The notes under the pieces are model-generated. The model did not search any database, was not told the DNA's origin, and worked only from the letters and a program-made list of their open reading frames with translations. A stretch of 64,000 nt of DNA from Phoronis australis (lineage: Eukaryota > Phoronida > Phoronidae), in contig NMRA01000132.1 in NCBI GenBank assembly GCA_002633005.1, positions 513,162 to 577,161 on the forward strand. The letters run 5' to 3'. Within the stretch, counting starts at the first letter, position 1, and each line of letters starts with the position of its first letter. Shown in pieces: positions 1 through 12,194 of this stretch. Both the position numbers and the translations under genes were made by a program.

Positions 1-2213
1 AATTAATCGTAAACGACAAAGTGCAAGTAGCCTACTGATCTAACAGCGTATATTGAACGGAAGAAGCGTGTCGAGTTTCAGCATATGTAGTTTCTTTGGG
101 GAAGAAAATATCGTTAGCGTGCTATTTCTTTCTTTGGGAATGACATTGATATAACTTTGGCTGTAATCTAGAAAGCCAACTAGATTGGTATTTTTAGGTT
201 GGGTTGAAACCCTGTGCCAATGTCATTCACACCGCTACTTTTTGCCATCCACTGCAACCTTAAAGAATGAATGGGAGTGCAGAACGACACGTATAGGTTA
301 TAGGAGGTACCGGTCTGTAGAAGAATTGTCTGAAACTATGCAGTTTTGTTGCCATGGCATCGCTACGTGGGCGTATCGTAACAATGGAAAACAAATAGTT
401 GTACATCCTGAGTTTGAAAGAAATTGGAGCTTTCGCGTTTATTGCAGTCTCGTATCGTCATTCTCGGGAGGCTATTTTATGATTTTCCTTTTTAAGGAAA
501 TCGACTAAATGGTTCAAAATACTTTTTATAGTATATGATATATGCCAAAGGTTACCTTTAAAGCTAGAATGAAACTGCCCTCCGCAAAAAAGCTAACTCA
601 ACCATCACAAAATTGTCCTCAAATTGTTCCTTACTGAAATCAGAATTTATTTCTGGGTTCAGGAAGAATTCATTGACGTAACTGGTCGAAACAGGTTGAC
701 CAAGTCGGGCTAGCCCAGAGGGTCATTTTCTAAGGCCAAGCATTACTCAAGCAATAACGAACTGCTAATTCTTTTAAACTCTAATCAAAAAACAGAAGAT
801 GGGTTCGTGGCAGCTTTATAAGATAAGCATCTTTATTTGTGCTAGAGAGCTTTTTGAATATAAAAATAAAAGTCAGTGGTATTTGATGGCGGCAGTTGTG
901 TACATGTAGATATAGCCACCTAATCAGGGCGAAAGGCAGCTTTTAAACTTAAGTTCGCTTATAGCCTATTGCGTTATTAAAATTCCGATTTTCAGGAATT
1001 CGACTACGCTTTTGCACGGTTTTGTTAGTCTCACTAACTCGTGCTCCATAAGAAATTCAAACAATAAAATTTAAAATGTTTGTTTTCAAAAAATGTCATA
1101 TTGAAATGCTGTTATTTGTACATGTTTTACTGCTATCAGGCCAATATGCTTGCGATTTGAGATCTCACTTGGACTGTTTTGTGTTAAGCTCTGCAATAAG
1201 AAAAATGAGTGAAACTTGGTGTCGAGATCTCAGAACCTACATAACCAATTGACTGGCCTCTCTTCTTTAAAGAGATCAATCACCAACATCTCCTAATTTT
1301 TACCCTAAGTCAATCCAGGAGTGTTCAACACCATTCAGATACCACAATTTTTCAGCGGCACTCAAACACTTCAAATCTCATACACTCAGTGAATTCAGGT
1401 GCGTTCGAACCCCTCAACTCTCATTTTGCTCAGCTCAGACAAGAGATGCAAATAAAAATTGAAAAGTGTTGGGTGCCTTCAAAAATTAGACCGTGGGAAA
1501 CATTCATATTTAAATTCCACGTTGAATAATAAAATTATAATACTTATTACAGAAGATATAAGAGAGAACTCAGGTTACACTGTACTTCGAATTTGTTCTT
1601 TTCGAAGTAAAGACTTCAATTTCGATTTGAATGTGAAATATGGTGGTACGTCGCCGCAGCAACGACGGAAGGTGAGGTTGGAATGGTGTGTGCAGGCCCA
1701 AACTGTCACAACGGCCCAAACTGTCACAATTTAAGAATAGTCAGCATACGCGGCTCAATTTTTCAGTCACATTTTGTCAAATTGTTGCAACCATTTTGGG
1801 TGGGAAATTTGGGTCTGAACTGTTTTGCCTAAGTCCGTAAGTACGGTATTTATTGATCATATCCTGATCCAATACATGTTTGCGAAATAATGCTGTGGCA
1901 CAGTGATTATACAGAACAATTTCTAAACAATAATGGGGTTGTTATCCATGAAAAAAAACATTACACGGAAACAAAATGTGCAAACGACATGCAGACGTTA
2001 GGATTACACCTGCTTAAAGTTAATTTTCGTCCTCCAAAGTTGGCTGAAAACGAAGATCGCATTAGGAGGCCGCTTACTCTCATAAAATTGGTTGCCAATG
2101 AAAAACAAAACCGTCAGCGACTCAAGAAAATGCTTCACAGTTTATTGGAATTAGTCAACCGTAAAATCGCGAATTCGAAATTGGTGCATGTGCGCATTAC
2201 CTGTATATTGGGT

Positions 2214-2306
2214 TAATAACGGAAATGAAATCCTATCACGGTAAGGAATGTTACTTCACTGAAGTAAAAGGCCCGTCTAATTCGATTTCCGTTTTAGTCA
2301 GGAGGC
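2214..2306 (+). repeat. Partial copy of the foldback family (GGTAAGGAAT / GAAGTAAAAGGCC type)
   Basis: This block contains the landmarks of a dispersed family seen again at about 17.0, 17.9, 23.7, 57.9 and 63.8 kb: 'aaatcctatcacggtaaggaat', then 'gaagtaaaaggcc', then a run like 'taattcgatttccgtttta'. Only part of the consensus is present and no inverted partner arm is visible beside it. A still smaller 3' fragment with 'cagggcgaaaggcagctttta' lies at about 925-945. Confidence 0.5.
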
Positions 2307-2486
2307 ACAGAACAGTTCTCACTGGGTTTTTCCCACTTGATTTGTCACCTTTTCTTCACTCTGTCAAAAACAGGATGGAAAGAATGACATGTTTCAGTTA
2401 TTTCACATAAAAAGCCCTGCAGATGAGCGCAGAAACTTTATTCTCTCTTATATTTTTGACCCTTTCAACCCACTGAAAACCAAGCT

Positions 2487-2563
2487 AGACTAAGAAAAAT
2501 AGGGGCAAAAAAGTGCAAAATCGGCACTTTTCACCCCAAAAACACCACTTCCCTGCCGATGCA
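2487..2563 (+). repeat. Hairpin-forming dispersed repeat, copy A
   Basis: About 77 bases that recur on the opposite strand near 8311-8387 with only scattered differences. The core can pair with itself: 'ggggcaaaaaagtgc' is followed after 7 bases by 'gcacttttcacccc'. Outside this core the two copies diverge. It is probably the conserved part of a small non-autonomous element; no coding sequence is involved. Confidence 0.6.
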
Positions 2564-5217
2564 CGACTAAAACCAAAAATAGATTCTGAAAGTAAATTTC
2601 CTACAGATTCCGAAAATGTGGTCCAAAAGTACTGTCAACCAACTAGTTTTTTGGCAATTCTGGCTTGTTTGAGGGCTACATAAAATCGAAGCCAATTTCT
2701 CAGTCGCTACCCAGCAATGCGCAATTGCAACCGGGGGTGGCCATCTTGAAGAAGAGTGCAGCTACAGCCGAGAAAGTAGCCTTTTTTATTCTCAGCATGT
2801 TCACAAATGCAAACAAACCACATTCACTGAGCCTGCATGCAATGGCCACCAACAAAATGCCCCCAAACTTGGCCTACCCCAAAATTTTAATATTTTGGCA
2901 GTGCAAATTGGCCGCGGCCGCAGCCTAACTATTCAGTGCCACCTCAGCTGATCTGGGCGAACGGGTGTTGCTTTAGCATATCTGTACCGTCTATTTCCGT
3001 CTTTTTAATCTTATAGGTTGGCCTATAACGGCACGTAACTGTTTTTTATGTCATGCCGAACGATGGTCATTTGGAATAAGTCCGACCATTCCGGGCGTCA
3101 CCGTTGCCCAAAATCTAATTTAATCTCTCTGGCTTATGCAGATGAGAGTCCTGTCCGAGACATCAACACTAATTCTATTAAGAACTCGGAATCTCCGGTT
3201 TGTGCAAACACTCGAGGTAGGGGTCATCAAGTGCTAAGTTTGATTAGACTCTTATACGCGTACTTGGTAAAATTGGTGTTAAAAAGCAAACTCGAATTGG
3301 CTTATAGGTCTAATTTACGAAACCTGACGCGAGACGCAATAGATGCAATTTGCGGCCTGCAACGTGCACGATATTTGTGACTAGCATGCAGCTGCTTAAA
3401 TCATAAGGTAATTATAAACTTGACTTATGATTACAGACTAACCATCGCCTAACCAGCTGCCTAATTCCACAACCCTGTTTTTGTAAGCCACCATGCAGGA
3501 ATCACCAAACCTGACAAATTTGAACAACGCAGTGATGTTCGCAGTTAACTAATTTAACGCGTTTATTTGATACACACAAGGGTATGTAATCAAATCACGG
3601 CCCATTTTATTTGCTGACATCTTTTAAACTGTAACAAGAGTGAGAAGGGATGGAAATGTAATTATGAAAGGCACTTTCAACAGTAAAACTCCAATCTGCC
3701 TAAATTGGATTTTGAACACTTAAGAGGTCGTATTAATGTGTGTCCGGAGTGTGTTTTGTCGAATGACACCTGGGAAACGACCCAAAAATCGATGTGTAGT
3801 GAGCATGTTTAAGCAAAAAATACGCGAGTGGACTACCGGATCTTAACGCGCATATACGCGCTTTGACTTTATTTTATTCGTTTTGGGCCCATGACGCGAT
3901 AAGGGGGTCATTTTTTATCGTAGCCACTTCGCAAAGTTACGTTTTTCCAGTGAATTTTAAGGCCAAGTTTTAGAACGTAATAAGGGGTTTTAATTAGGTG
4001 ACATTATAAAACTCTCACCCAGGAAAACTTCACCGATTCCATCATTTCAATCCAGCATCAATGCCACATTTCCAGGTTTTTCACTTATTGAATTCAACTT
4101 AATTGCAAGAGAAAATTGTGAGTGAACTCTAAAAAAGGGCAAAGTTCATTGACAGGTGAATCTAAACATGTTGGGCTTAATGCATTTTAGTATATTTCCA
4201 CTCAAGTGTTATCACCAGGTCCCAGCGAAAACTATCGGTCGACAAGTTACCGAGTATGAAGATTGCCAACACTGACCCAAAGGGCAAGCGCGATGAACCA
4301 ACTAGGCGAATTCAAATACGTTTTGGCGTTGGTCTAAAAACCACCCTTCTCGCTCCCCCGTCTACATCCAAAACTACCTTATTACTTAGATTAGTTAACA
4401 CTGTGAAATTGGTCTCAAATTGTCAGGTACTAGATGAAATCAAGACCACTGTCTTTATTCTTAAAATATTCTGCCATTTACCGCTTGGGAGTTGGTTCAG
4501 TGGCAGCGCGTTCGGGTTGCTGCGGAGCTAATTAGGTCGATTCTCCGCACTACTGCTAAGCTGTCTTCAATTTCTTTTCTCGACGAGAATGCCGCTTTAG
4601 ACAGGTGATTTTTAATTCAAAAAATCAAAGTGGATTTAAGCGTCGTTTTCACTTAAGTCAAAATGAACAAATGCCCTTCGTTCTGCGAAACTAATGGCTG
4701 CGGAACGTATCTTACCTGCAAAATGTGAGCGTTCGCCAAGTGAAAGCTGAGAGCATGGCCGTCAACGTCGTAGGCTCTATGAATCTACGTTATCCGCGGT
4801 CTCGCGTGTAATCAATTTTCTGTACGCGGCATAAAACCATAATGTTATTCAATCATTCAGGTCTATTGATTTGAAACCAATTAATGTTTTATCTTCTGAC
4901 CACAGGCAGATAACATCTTCATCGAGATTTTAAGTACATATTATAACGCTTCAATAAGCTCGATCAAGAAAAACATGTTTGTCTCTGATAAACTAAGGAA
5001 ACGCCAGTTGTGAAAATTGAAGCACGCGCATGTTGCCGTTTTCTAAAGGGACACAATCGGTTTTGTGACGGGAAAATGCATTCTGGGATTATTGATGGAT
5101 AGGATAGAATTATCAAAGATATTAGGCTTTGACCACAACTATATAACAGCAAAAGCTGGTGCGCTTTTATGATTTTAATACAAATCGCCCTTGTCTGCAA
5201 GGCATTCGTTGGCACTG

Positions 5218-5373
5218 CAGTGTTGTAGTGGTAAAATTAGAGGTAAGTAGGCGCCCAAAGCCCACCATATCACCTCGAGCACTGAATGCAACTTACGGTG
5301 CGTAGGCGCTATGTTCAAATGCCAAAAGGTGGTTGGCTGCGCCTACGTGCGCCTACGCCCCACTACAGCACTG
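5218..5373. mobile_element. Short foldback element with CAGTGYTGTAGTGG ends
   Basis: The left end reads 'cagtgttgtagtgg' and the right end is the inverse complement of 'cagtgctgtagtgg', so the 156 bases between form a terminal-inverted-repeat element. Inside, both halves carry 'gtaggcgc' type blocks in opposite orientation. A clean target-site duplication was not found, so the superfamily is not assigned. CAGTG-like ends occur in several cut-and-paste groups. It has no coding capacity. Confidence 0.6.
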
Positions 5374-5375
5374 GC

Positions 5376-5965
5376 TGGCAGGCAAAATCAGCGCTTTTAA
5401 CTGGTAAACCGACCGTTTAAAATACGTTGGATATACTCTAACACTCGAGTGGGCTTTAGCGCCCTCTGCATAGAGTCAGAATGCAACCCGGCGGGAGTTA
5501 CAGGTTCGCTCTCACGCTGAGGCTGATCTCACAAAATCACCTTTTTGTCGGAAATGAGCCTTCAAGATGGAATTTTGAAAGATATACAGACAATGAGCGA
5601 CCTCACTGCAGTCAGACGGCAAAATCAGCAATTTTAGGTTGATGGCAAAGTCGTGTTCGAAGCAGGCAACCATGATCGGATCACTTGTAGTTAAACATCC
5701 CAGAAAATTGGGGGTTTCCATGCTGAAATGTGTAACTTTGCCACAGTAAACACGTTTTTCTCAGCCAAAATTAGCAATTTCAGGTTTGAGAGTAAATTTG
5801 TGTTAGAACCAGGCGATCTCGCCCTGAGTGAACGCAGTGACTCTATGTTGAAAGTTAGGAGCCCTGCTAAGCTAATATGGGCGTCGTTACCATGGTAAAC
5901 AGGTATTTTCACGTTCAAGATCACCAATTTTAGTCTTGATGTTAGAAGCAAGCAACCATGTTTAC
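5376..5965. repeat. Degenerate tandem repeat, unit about 140-155 bases
   Basis: A block of the type 'ggcaaaatcagcaatttta', followed some 25 bases on by 'gttcgaagcaggcaacc', is repeated with drift at about 5628, 5764 and 5921, with a remnant at about 5380. The copies differ at many positions, so this is an old array. Minus-strand open frames across it (60 to 90 codons) follow the repeat and do not look like genes. Confidence 0.5.
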
Positions 5966-6225
5966 AACACTATAATAAGCTGCACACTTTTATGCCTCAT
6001 GCCAACGAAAGATTGAAGAATTTAAACTACCTAAAGCAATCGCTGTTAGCTCTATCAAATACATACCATAACCACTAAGACAAAATGGTTGCCAAGGCAA
6101 CTCATGGACACAAAAACATGGGAAAGCTAATGTAATAAATTTGCATAATAAATAAGAAAAAACAAGATTTGTGGCTGCTATGTCAAAATCAGTAGCATTG
6201 TTTTGAAAATGGTTGTCATGGCAAC
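5886..6225. promoter_or_regulatory. Three palindromic RFX/X-box-like motifs
   Basis: Three near-palindromes of the form GTTRCCATGGYAAC lie within 340 bases: 'gttaccatggtaaa' at 5886, 'gttgccaaggcaac' at 6088 and 'gttgtcatggcaac' at 6212. They match the X-box pattern bound by RFX factors. There is no gene next to them, and the same palindrome is common inside invertebrate repeats, so a regulatory role is only a possibility. Confidence 0.25.
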
Positions 6226-6459
6226 TAATGCCAATCTCCACATGCTTCTTCAAAAACATAAAAAGTTTGAAATAATATTTACCTTTCGGAGGCCGTAGAA
6301 GCGTTGGTAGATGTCGAGCAATTCGTAACCGCTATCTCTTTTTAAATCCGGCTTATTTCACACAATTTCAACTAATTATAGGATTTTACGGTTCCAGTAC
6401 CGACGATCTCTAACTAATACATATATCTTGAGTGTGGATTCAGAGATATTGTAGTCTGT

Positions 6460-6795
6460 ATGCACACGGTGTTTTCCCATGACAAATATCAGGAACAGAC
6501 TAGAATCAAAAATGTGTTACCTAATAATTGCTTCTACTCGATGTTCGATCTCAGATCAAACGTGAATAAGGAAATTGACCCGCACAATGTTAACATAGCT
6601 CTTCCGTTCCCTCACTATCTCTGGGAAAAACTAGGGAAAAAGTCTATAAGAGGGCACAAGGTGAGCACGCATCACGAACCGTTCAATACACTACGTAGTT
6701 TGTTAGTCCAACAGAAACACAAGTTAGATGACAACAAAAAGTGCGCGGTGGTACATGGGATCGAGCTTGGAATGACCAACGAAATTTGTTTGTGA
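6460..6795 (+). mobile_element. Fragment of a Penelope-like retroelement ORF
   Basis: The open frame of about 111 codons contains 'NTLRSLLVQQKHKLDDNKK' followed by a CAVVHGIELG-like stretch. That resembles the linker between reverse transcriptase and GIY-YIG endonuclease in Penelope-like elements, where the pattern is roughly NTLRSLLV-PKDK-xxx-KxGVVYxIxC. Upstream, LPFPHYLWEKLGKKSIRGHKV fits the segment just before it in those proteins. The catalytic reverse transcriptase core is absent, the Cys pair and YIGET motif expected next are lost, and a stop follows. I read it as a decayed 3' fragment. The family assignment is from memory of the motif, not from a search. Confidence 0.5.
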
Positions 6796-7321
6796 GACCG
6801 CTCGGATGTCAGGAACCAGACTAAACGTACATTTTATAATATCACCAAGCAACCCGTGACTACCATGGGACCACTTATACAATAATATAAACTTGAATCA
6901 CAAAGATAAAACATATATAAGCAGAAAATAATGGTGCCAGGGAGAGGTTAATTGAAACAGCTCTACAAACATCAATGGCATGAACATGTTAAATTTAGAT
7001 AAAATAGATCTATTTTTAAGTTTCTTTGGTACTGTATCATGCGCTCACCCCTATTTGACGAAGTGGACAAAAGTCCGCCTCAGAAAAACAAAAACTCCTC
7101 TAAAAAGTATAAAATGAGACAATTACCACTAAAAAAGCAGGAACTATTAAACTTCGGCGAATGCACAATTCACAGCTCTGAGCGTACCTCGTGAATCTTA
7201 CTAAAAGGTCCACATTGTTAAAAATTCAAGCCCTCCATTTTTTTGACCGTCCTTAAATGCAGAGAAATGGAGATGTACTGTATCACATTTTCTCGTCTTA
7301 ATTGTTTAAACCAACACAGGT

Positions 7322-7466
7322 TAGAGTTCAGTAATGCTAGGACGTCGCTAAAAAGCAAGACTTCGCAAGATAACGTGAGATATTGCCGTGTATTTTAATG
7401 AGAACACGTAATTTTAGTTAGATTTTAGTGAGGTCCTAGCGCAGGTCCTAACGTTACTGAACTCTA
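7322..7466. mobile_element. Short inverted-repeat element (about 145 bases)
   Basis: The left arm 'tagagttcagtaatgctagg' (7322 on) pairs with the right arm ending at 7466, whose inverse complement reads 'tagagttcagtaacgttagg': 20 of 22 positions agree over the full arms. The pairing continues more weakly inward. There is no coding sequence. A non-autonomous DNA transposon (MITE-like) is the simplest reading. Confidence 0.55.
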
Positions 7467-8310
7467 CCCAGGTTGTTTGTGTGTTTGTATGGTGTGTTTT
7501 TGTTTGTTTCTGTAACAAGGGGCCCGGGTAACCTAATTACGCTGACTAAATCTTTTCCCGTTTATCTGTACCATCCAACATTTCTAGGACCTAGTAGTAG
7601 GGTTAGTGGGCCTAGAAGTGGTGGTGGTCGTTGTGGGACCTTATCCAAGGCTAACTTGTGGGTTAGAATGTGACTTAGCTTTGTTAACAGCCACGATGAA
7701 CAAGTGCATCATTATTACACATTATTTATAAAGTTATAGAAATAATGAGTAAGATATTTTATGGGAACACCAAATAAAAACTATGAAGTATGAAGGCTTT
7801 AAACCTGAAATGAACGCATGTCAATCCTTTGGTGGTGTTCCTCTGAAACAACAAAGAGGACAGCCGCTTTTTTCTTGTAGTATTTGAATCTGAATCTCTT
7901 TTTCAGGCGTTGTAAGAATCCTTCGTGTTGATGGGCATCTGCTGTGCCAAGCTCACTCTCAAATTCATCCAGTTGGTCCTGCTCTCGATCTTGGTCGGAA
8001 ACTTTTCTTGCAGAAGAGGTTGCACACTAAATTGGGATTTTTCTATTTTGATACCTAGCTTCAAACAGGACTGACTCGTATTGTTCGCCAGTCCCACCAT
8101 TGACGTCAGGAAGGTAAACAAATTCCAACGGTATCTTTAGCATTGTATCATTGTCTGACACACCCAGGTTATTAGAGAATTCCATTCCTGGACCATCACC
8201 AAATTCCTTAATGTTTCTTTCTCTTGCACTCTTTGTATTATGTACTTTCACTTTCGTTTTTCCATGCTGGGTCTGCTCTATGACCCGCAGAATCTCATTC
8301 TGATGTTGTA

Positions 8311-8387
8311 TCGGCAGGGAAGTGGTGGTTTTGGGGTGAAAAGTGCCGATTTTGCGTTTTTCCCCCTAATTTCTTAGTTTCTGTGCC
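8311..8387 (-). repeat. Hairpin-forming dispersed repeat, copy B
   Basis: Inverse complement of the block at 2487-2563, keeping the paired 'gcaaaatcggcacttttcac' core and the flanking 'ccacttccctgccgat'. The similarity fades on both sides. Having two copies in opposite orientation 5.7 kb apart supports dispersal rather than local duplication. Confidence 0.6.
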
Positions 8388-9396
8388 CCCATAGTAGACG
8401 ATTTACTTGCCGGAAGTAAAGCGTGCTATGTCTGCCAGGTGTCGCTAGTGAATAGAGACGTCACAGCTTATGTGTAAGTTCTTATATTTGGTCCATTGAA
8501 AATATACAGAGTTGGAGGTCCATGTACTATAATCTATGGCTGCACCAATTGCAAGAAACTGAAACAAGATCTGAAATCCTTGAAATCACAAATGCGGTGC
8601 TCTCGGTGAAGTCCCCAAGTTCATGCACCGAGATATTCATATACACGTCTTTACCTTCACTCCTGATTTGCAGCCTTACAGCTACAGCAAAGACTTTCTT
8701 GGAAAATTTCCAAAGCCGACAACTGGTATACAATCTGGCATGTTTAAGGCGTCGTTTTCTTCTTTCTCAGTTTGGCAAACATTTGTTTGCGGAAATTTTT
8801 CCCTCCAAAGTTACAATACTCTAGATGTCTGCGTAGTTTCATTTTGGCTGGCCTACAGGTTCCCAATATACTGCTGCGTGTTCGCCACTAATGTAACTAG
8901 GCTGCTGTTTCTCACCCCCCGGATTTCATAAAACAGTTTGCTGTTTGCTAAGCACAAGTACATTTTTAAGTGATGGCAGCCTTGATTTGCATAACTTATA
9001 CAAATTCATCGGTTTTGTCCACCTGTAAACTAGTTCCGTTGAATTCGCTGACCTTGGAAACATTGGCGCCAACAAAATAAATTGCCTCTCGTGCTTGAAA
9101 AGTAAATTATAAGCAAAAATAGAATTTTGCGCAATGGTGTCCTTAAATTGCATATTCAAAAAATGCTCAGGTTGTTAAGATTACAACTAAATTGCTTCAA
9201 ATGGGTTACCTCAACATGAAACAATCAAAAAATTATACTAACAAAAATTTCTAGGTTTCCTTAGAAAACCCTATTGGTGGTAATTCGACTGTAATGTGAC
9301 TCGCCTGATACTACCTGCCACTGAAAAGCGCGCGCGCAACCTATTTGGCTTTAGCGCGTTAAGGTGCGCGCGTGGGAATTTCCGATAGCGTGAGCT

Positions 9397-9807
9397 GGTT
9401 AAAGGCGAAGGCAACCTTTTTTCATGTCATTTTTAGAAAAAATTGGGTTCGTTGATTATCCCAGACATATTTTTCACTTATTTACAGCTTTTCGTAATTT
9501 AATTATTTACTCGCCGTCTACTCCGGAAGTGTGGCATGTTGACTGACTCGTAAACAAAAGCAAACGACGACCGAACTTATCACAACCGAGGTAGAACAAT
9601 GACTGACTCGACTGCTCTCACAGTCAGACTGTATGAAAAGAAATTGTCGCGAAATTCTTGCCTCCAAAACGTCACTTCCGGAATAGAGGACGAGAAATTA
9701 ATTAAATTACGAAAAGCTGTAATTAAGTGAAAAATATGTCTGGGATAATCAACAGACCTTGTTTTTGCTAAAAGTGACATGAAAAAAGGTTGCCTTCGCC
9801 TTTAACC
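9397..9807. mobile_element. Foldback element with long (about 135-base) inverted arms
   Basis: The left arm starts 'ggttaaaggcgaaggcaacc' and the right arm ends with its inverse complement at 9807. Complementarity continues with gaps through 'agacatatttttcactta', 'cagcttttcgtaatttaatt' and an 'tccggaagtg' block, about 135 bases per arm. The centre (about 9540-9665) is not paired. The long arms and lack of coding capacity suggest a foldback or MITE-type element. The minus-strand open frame at 9580-9780 lies inside it and is not a gene. Confidence 0.75.
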
Positions 9808-12190
9808 TTTTCAAACCAAAATTACGCCATTAGCGTACGTTATTGAGCAAAGAAACTGATCACATGTTGACAAACCACCACTCTGTATAATGAAATGGAT
9901 TTTTTTTTCAGTTAAGCAGTAATTCTTCACTTGATTTTGGGAATAGCTAAACACCGTTGATCTGTCACTTGATCCTCCCTTCCTGAGAATCATCTCAGCC
10001 CTACTGACATGGACGTTGTCGTCTACCTCAAATTATCAAAATTCCAGGTTACAGGCAACTACTGCATATAGCATGTTTACACAATATACTGTGATTTCCT
10101 GCAACCAATCTCAGCTTACCAGCCTGCGATATCGCCGTCACTAGCATCACATGACACAACCAAACGTCTGAGTGTCCATTCATACAAATGGTTGTGGATA
10201 TTAAGAAACTGAACACTTCTTTCCCAGTCGCTAAAACTGAATACGTATTGGATGTTTCTCATCAACTGTCAATTTTCTGTGGTTTGCAGGCGCGAAATCT
10301 GTCGTCTATGACGTTTTGCAAGTTATTTCTGCCAATAAGAACACAAAGCTATTTGGCTGAACTGATTTCTTAAACAAGTTACTTGAAATAACTTGTCAGT
10401 CAATTCGAAGCCGGCCGCCGCGGCTTACCACCGAATTGAGCGTGGACTGAATCAATCCATTACAATATAAACCCACAATATTCACGCACTGATGGCGTAA
10501 GTCCATGCCCAATAAGTGTCCAACCGTTATTTCCTACATTTATTGGCTATTTTGAGTGGACTATGGATTTTACTGTCGAGTAAAAACAGGAGTGTAACGG
10601 TAAACGTTCTGTTGATTCAATTCGATTTTCGATTCGAACTTTTCGATTCGATACTAAGGTTCGAGTTCCAAAACCGTTAAGTGATGAATAAGCGCATTTC
10701 ACAATGGCAGTGGGATACTCATGAGTACTTAAGCGAGTTCATCCCAAATATTTTTTTGTTTGGACTGCGCTTAACTCTTGGGCACAGACTAAACTTTTAC
10801 CACGTAAAGATAATTTTTCCGCCTCAATTTACTTAAACCTTTATAAAACGGATTTTAACGCAAGTTACTTCAGTTGAAACGTAAGCTCAGATAATATTCA
10901 GTCAACACAATTCCAAATATTCTCAAACTTAACTGGATTTAATATGAATTTTTAGTTTAAGGTAGGTGTATACACTGATCAAATCTCCAGGTTCCTAACT
11001 AAAATGAGTAAAAAGGGAGTTTTAACTAGTTAGACATGATTCTGAAAGTGACAAATATCGAAAAAAAAATGTTTTTTTGTAGTTCGTTTTTTTTTAAAAT
11101 CGTATTTTTTAATTTTCAACAAATCCAATTTTACCTCGAATTTTTTTTTCAAAATGCACAGGGATCATCATCAACTATTTCCTTACGCAATATTCTACTT
11201 ATCCATACCAAATATATGTACAAAATCATTATGATCTTGATTTTGTGGCATTTTTTGTGTGTGAGTTGGGGCAAGCACGCCACTTTTTGTCATTTGGTCA
11301 CTTTCCGTCTAATAACTAAAAATCTGGTCCATTTATCAAAAAACCCTGGCACGCGATTTTACTTCAGTCCAAGAGGATTTCAAATTTGCAACTTTCGTTA
11401 AAATTGACCCACGTGTTGTGGAAAAATAGGCCCGAGAATCGTGTCACTATCCTGAAATCACGAGCCGAGAAAAACGGCTTTGAAGTTAAGCGGTCATCGA
11501 TTGCCANGTAGTGAGTGACAGCTGACTCGAGCATTATGGGTACTCTCTCAACTGCCGTCGTATGAGGTCTCCGAGGAAACCCCGCCCACTTTTTAAAGAA
11601 CTTTTTTAAAAAGTGAAAGTAAAATAAGGCAAATGCAAACAGGGTTGAAAATTACAAAATTTTTAAATTTTAGTCACATCTTTCGAGTGATGAAACTCAC
11701 CCTGTGTTTTAAATTAGTAAATGTAGAGGAAAGACTACCTTTAACTCATGACTTACACTCGATATTACTTTTTTAATTAGTAAGCCATCAAACAAGATCT
11801 ATGAACAAGCGTTGTTGCGCACACTGTCTCTTGCTGCTCTTACACAGATACGGTTGCCCTTCGGAAATGGAAAGTTTGCTCTTGAAACTAAATGCGTTAT
11901 CATATTTGTTGTCTGACCTTGGGCAGTGTGATGCTGTGTTTCTATGGAGCATAGTTTGCAGATGGTCTTGCATTTGTCCATCACTCCCGGCCTCTACACT
12001 TTATACTAGAAGGTGTACATTTCCAAACCATCGATTTCTTATTCAGAAATGCAATCAGGTGTTATCATATAAAATTTTATTATTCAGGGACATTTATGTG
12101 AAGCGTTTGCAGGTTCCGAGCAAACAGGTGTCAAATTCATCCTTTCGTCCTTAGGGGCGAATCCAGGAATTGGTAACTGAAGGGTACATG
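9808..12190. other. Intergenic stretch, no gene seen
   Basis: AT-rich sequence with long T and A runs around 11,060-11,150. The longest plus frame (11036-11401) is Phe- and Ile-rich low-complexity translation and is not a gene. A single N at 11,507 marks a possible contig join. No repeat structure was identified beyond simple runs. Confidence 0.55.
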
Positions 12191-12194
12191 TAAC

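Larger units (their letters stand above)
1..6459. other. Upstream intergenic stretch, no gene seen
   Basis: No open reading frame here exceeds about 110 codons, none resembles a family I know, and no chain of phase-compatible exons can be built on either strand. CpG dinucleotides are common: a hand count gives ten in 4741-4860. The stretch holds a short 19-base direct repeat of a 'ggcccaaactgtcacaa' type sequence at about 1696-1733, copies of dispersed foldback elements, a short CAGTG-ended element and a degenerate tandem repeat; these have separate entries. The rest is unassigned. Confidence 0.6.
6796..9396. other. Intergenic stretch, no gene seen
   Basis: Only short open frames occur, many overlapping on opposite strands (for example 7903-8251 minus and 8522-8931 both strands), and none is recognisable. 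The stretch contains the small inverted-repeat element at 7322-7466 and the second copy of the hairpin repeat at 8311-8387. Nothing else could be assigned. Confidence 0.55.

Noticed and set aside
1890-2216. Plus-strand frame of 108 codons with a Lys/Arg-rich second half
   Set aside because: No family resemblance, its 3' end abuts a dispersed repeat, and no splice context supports it.
3048-3380. Plus-strand frame of 110 codons
   Set aside because: Basic, Leu-rich translation without domain or repeat; compatible with chance in a CpG-bearing intergenic region.
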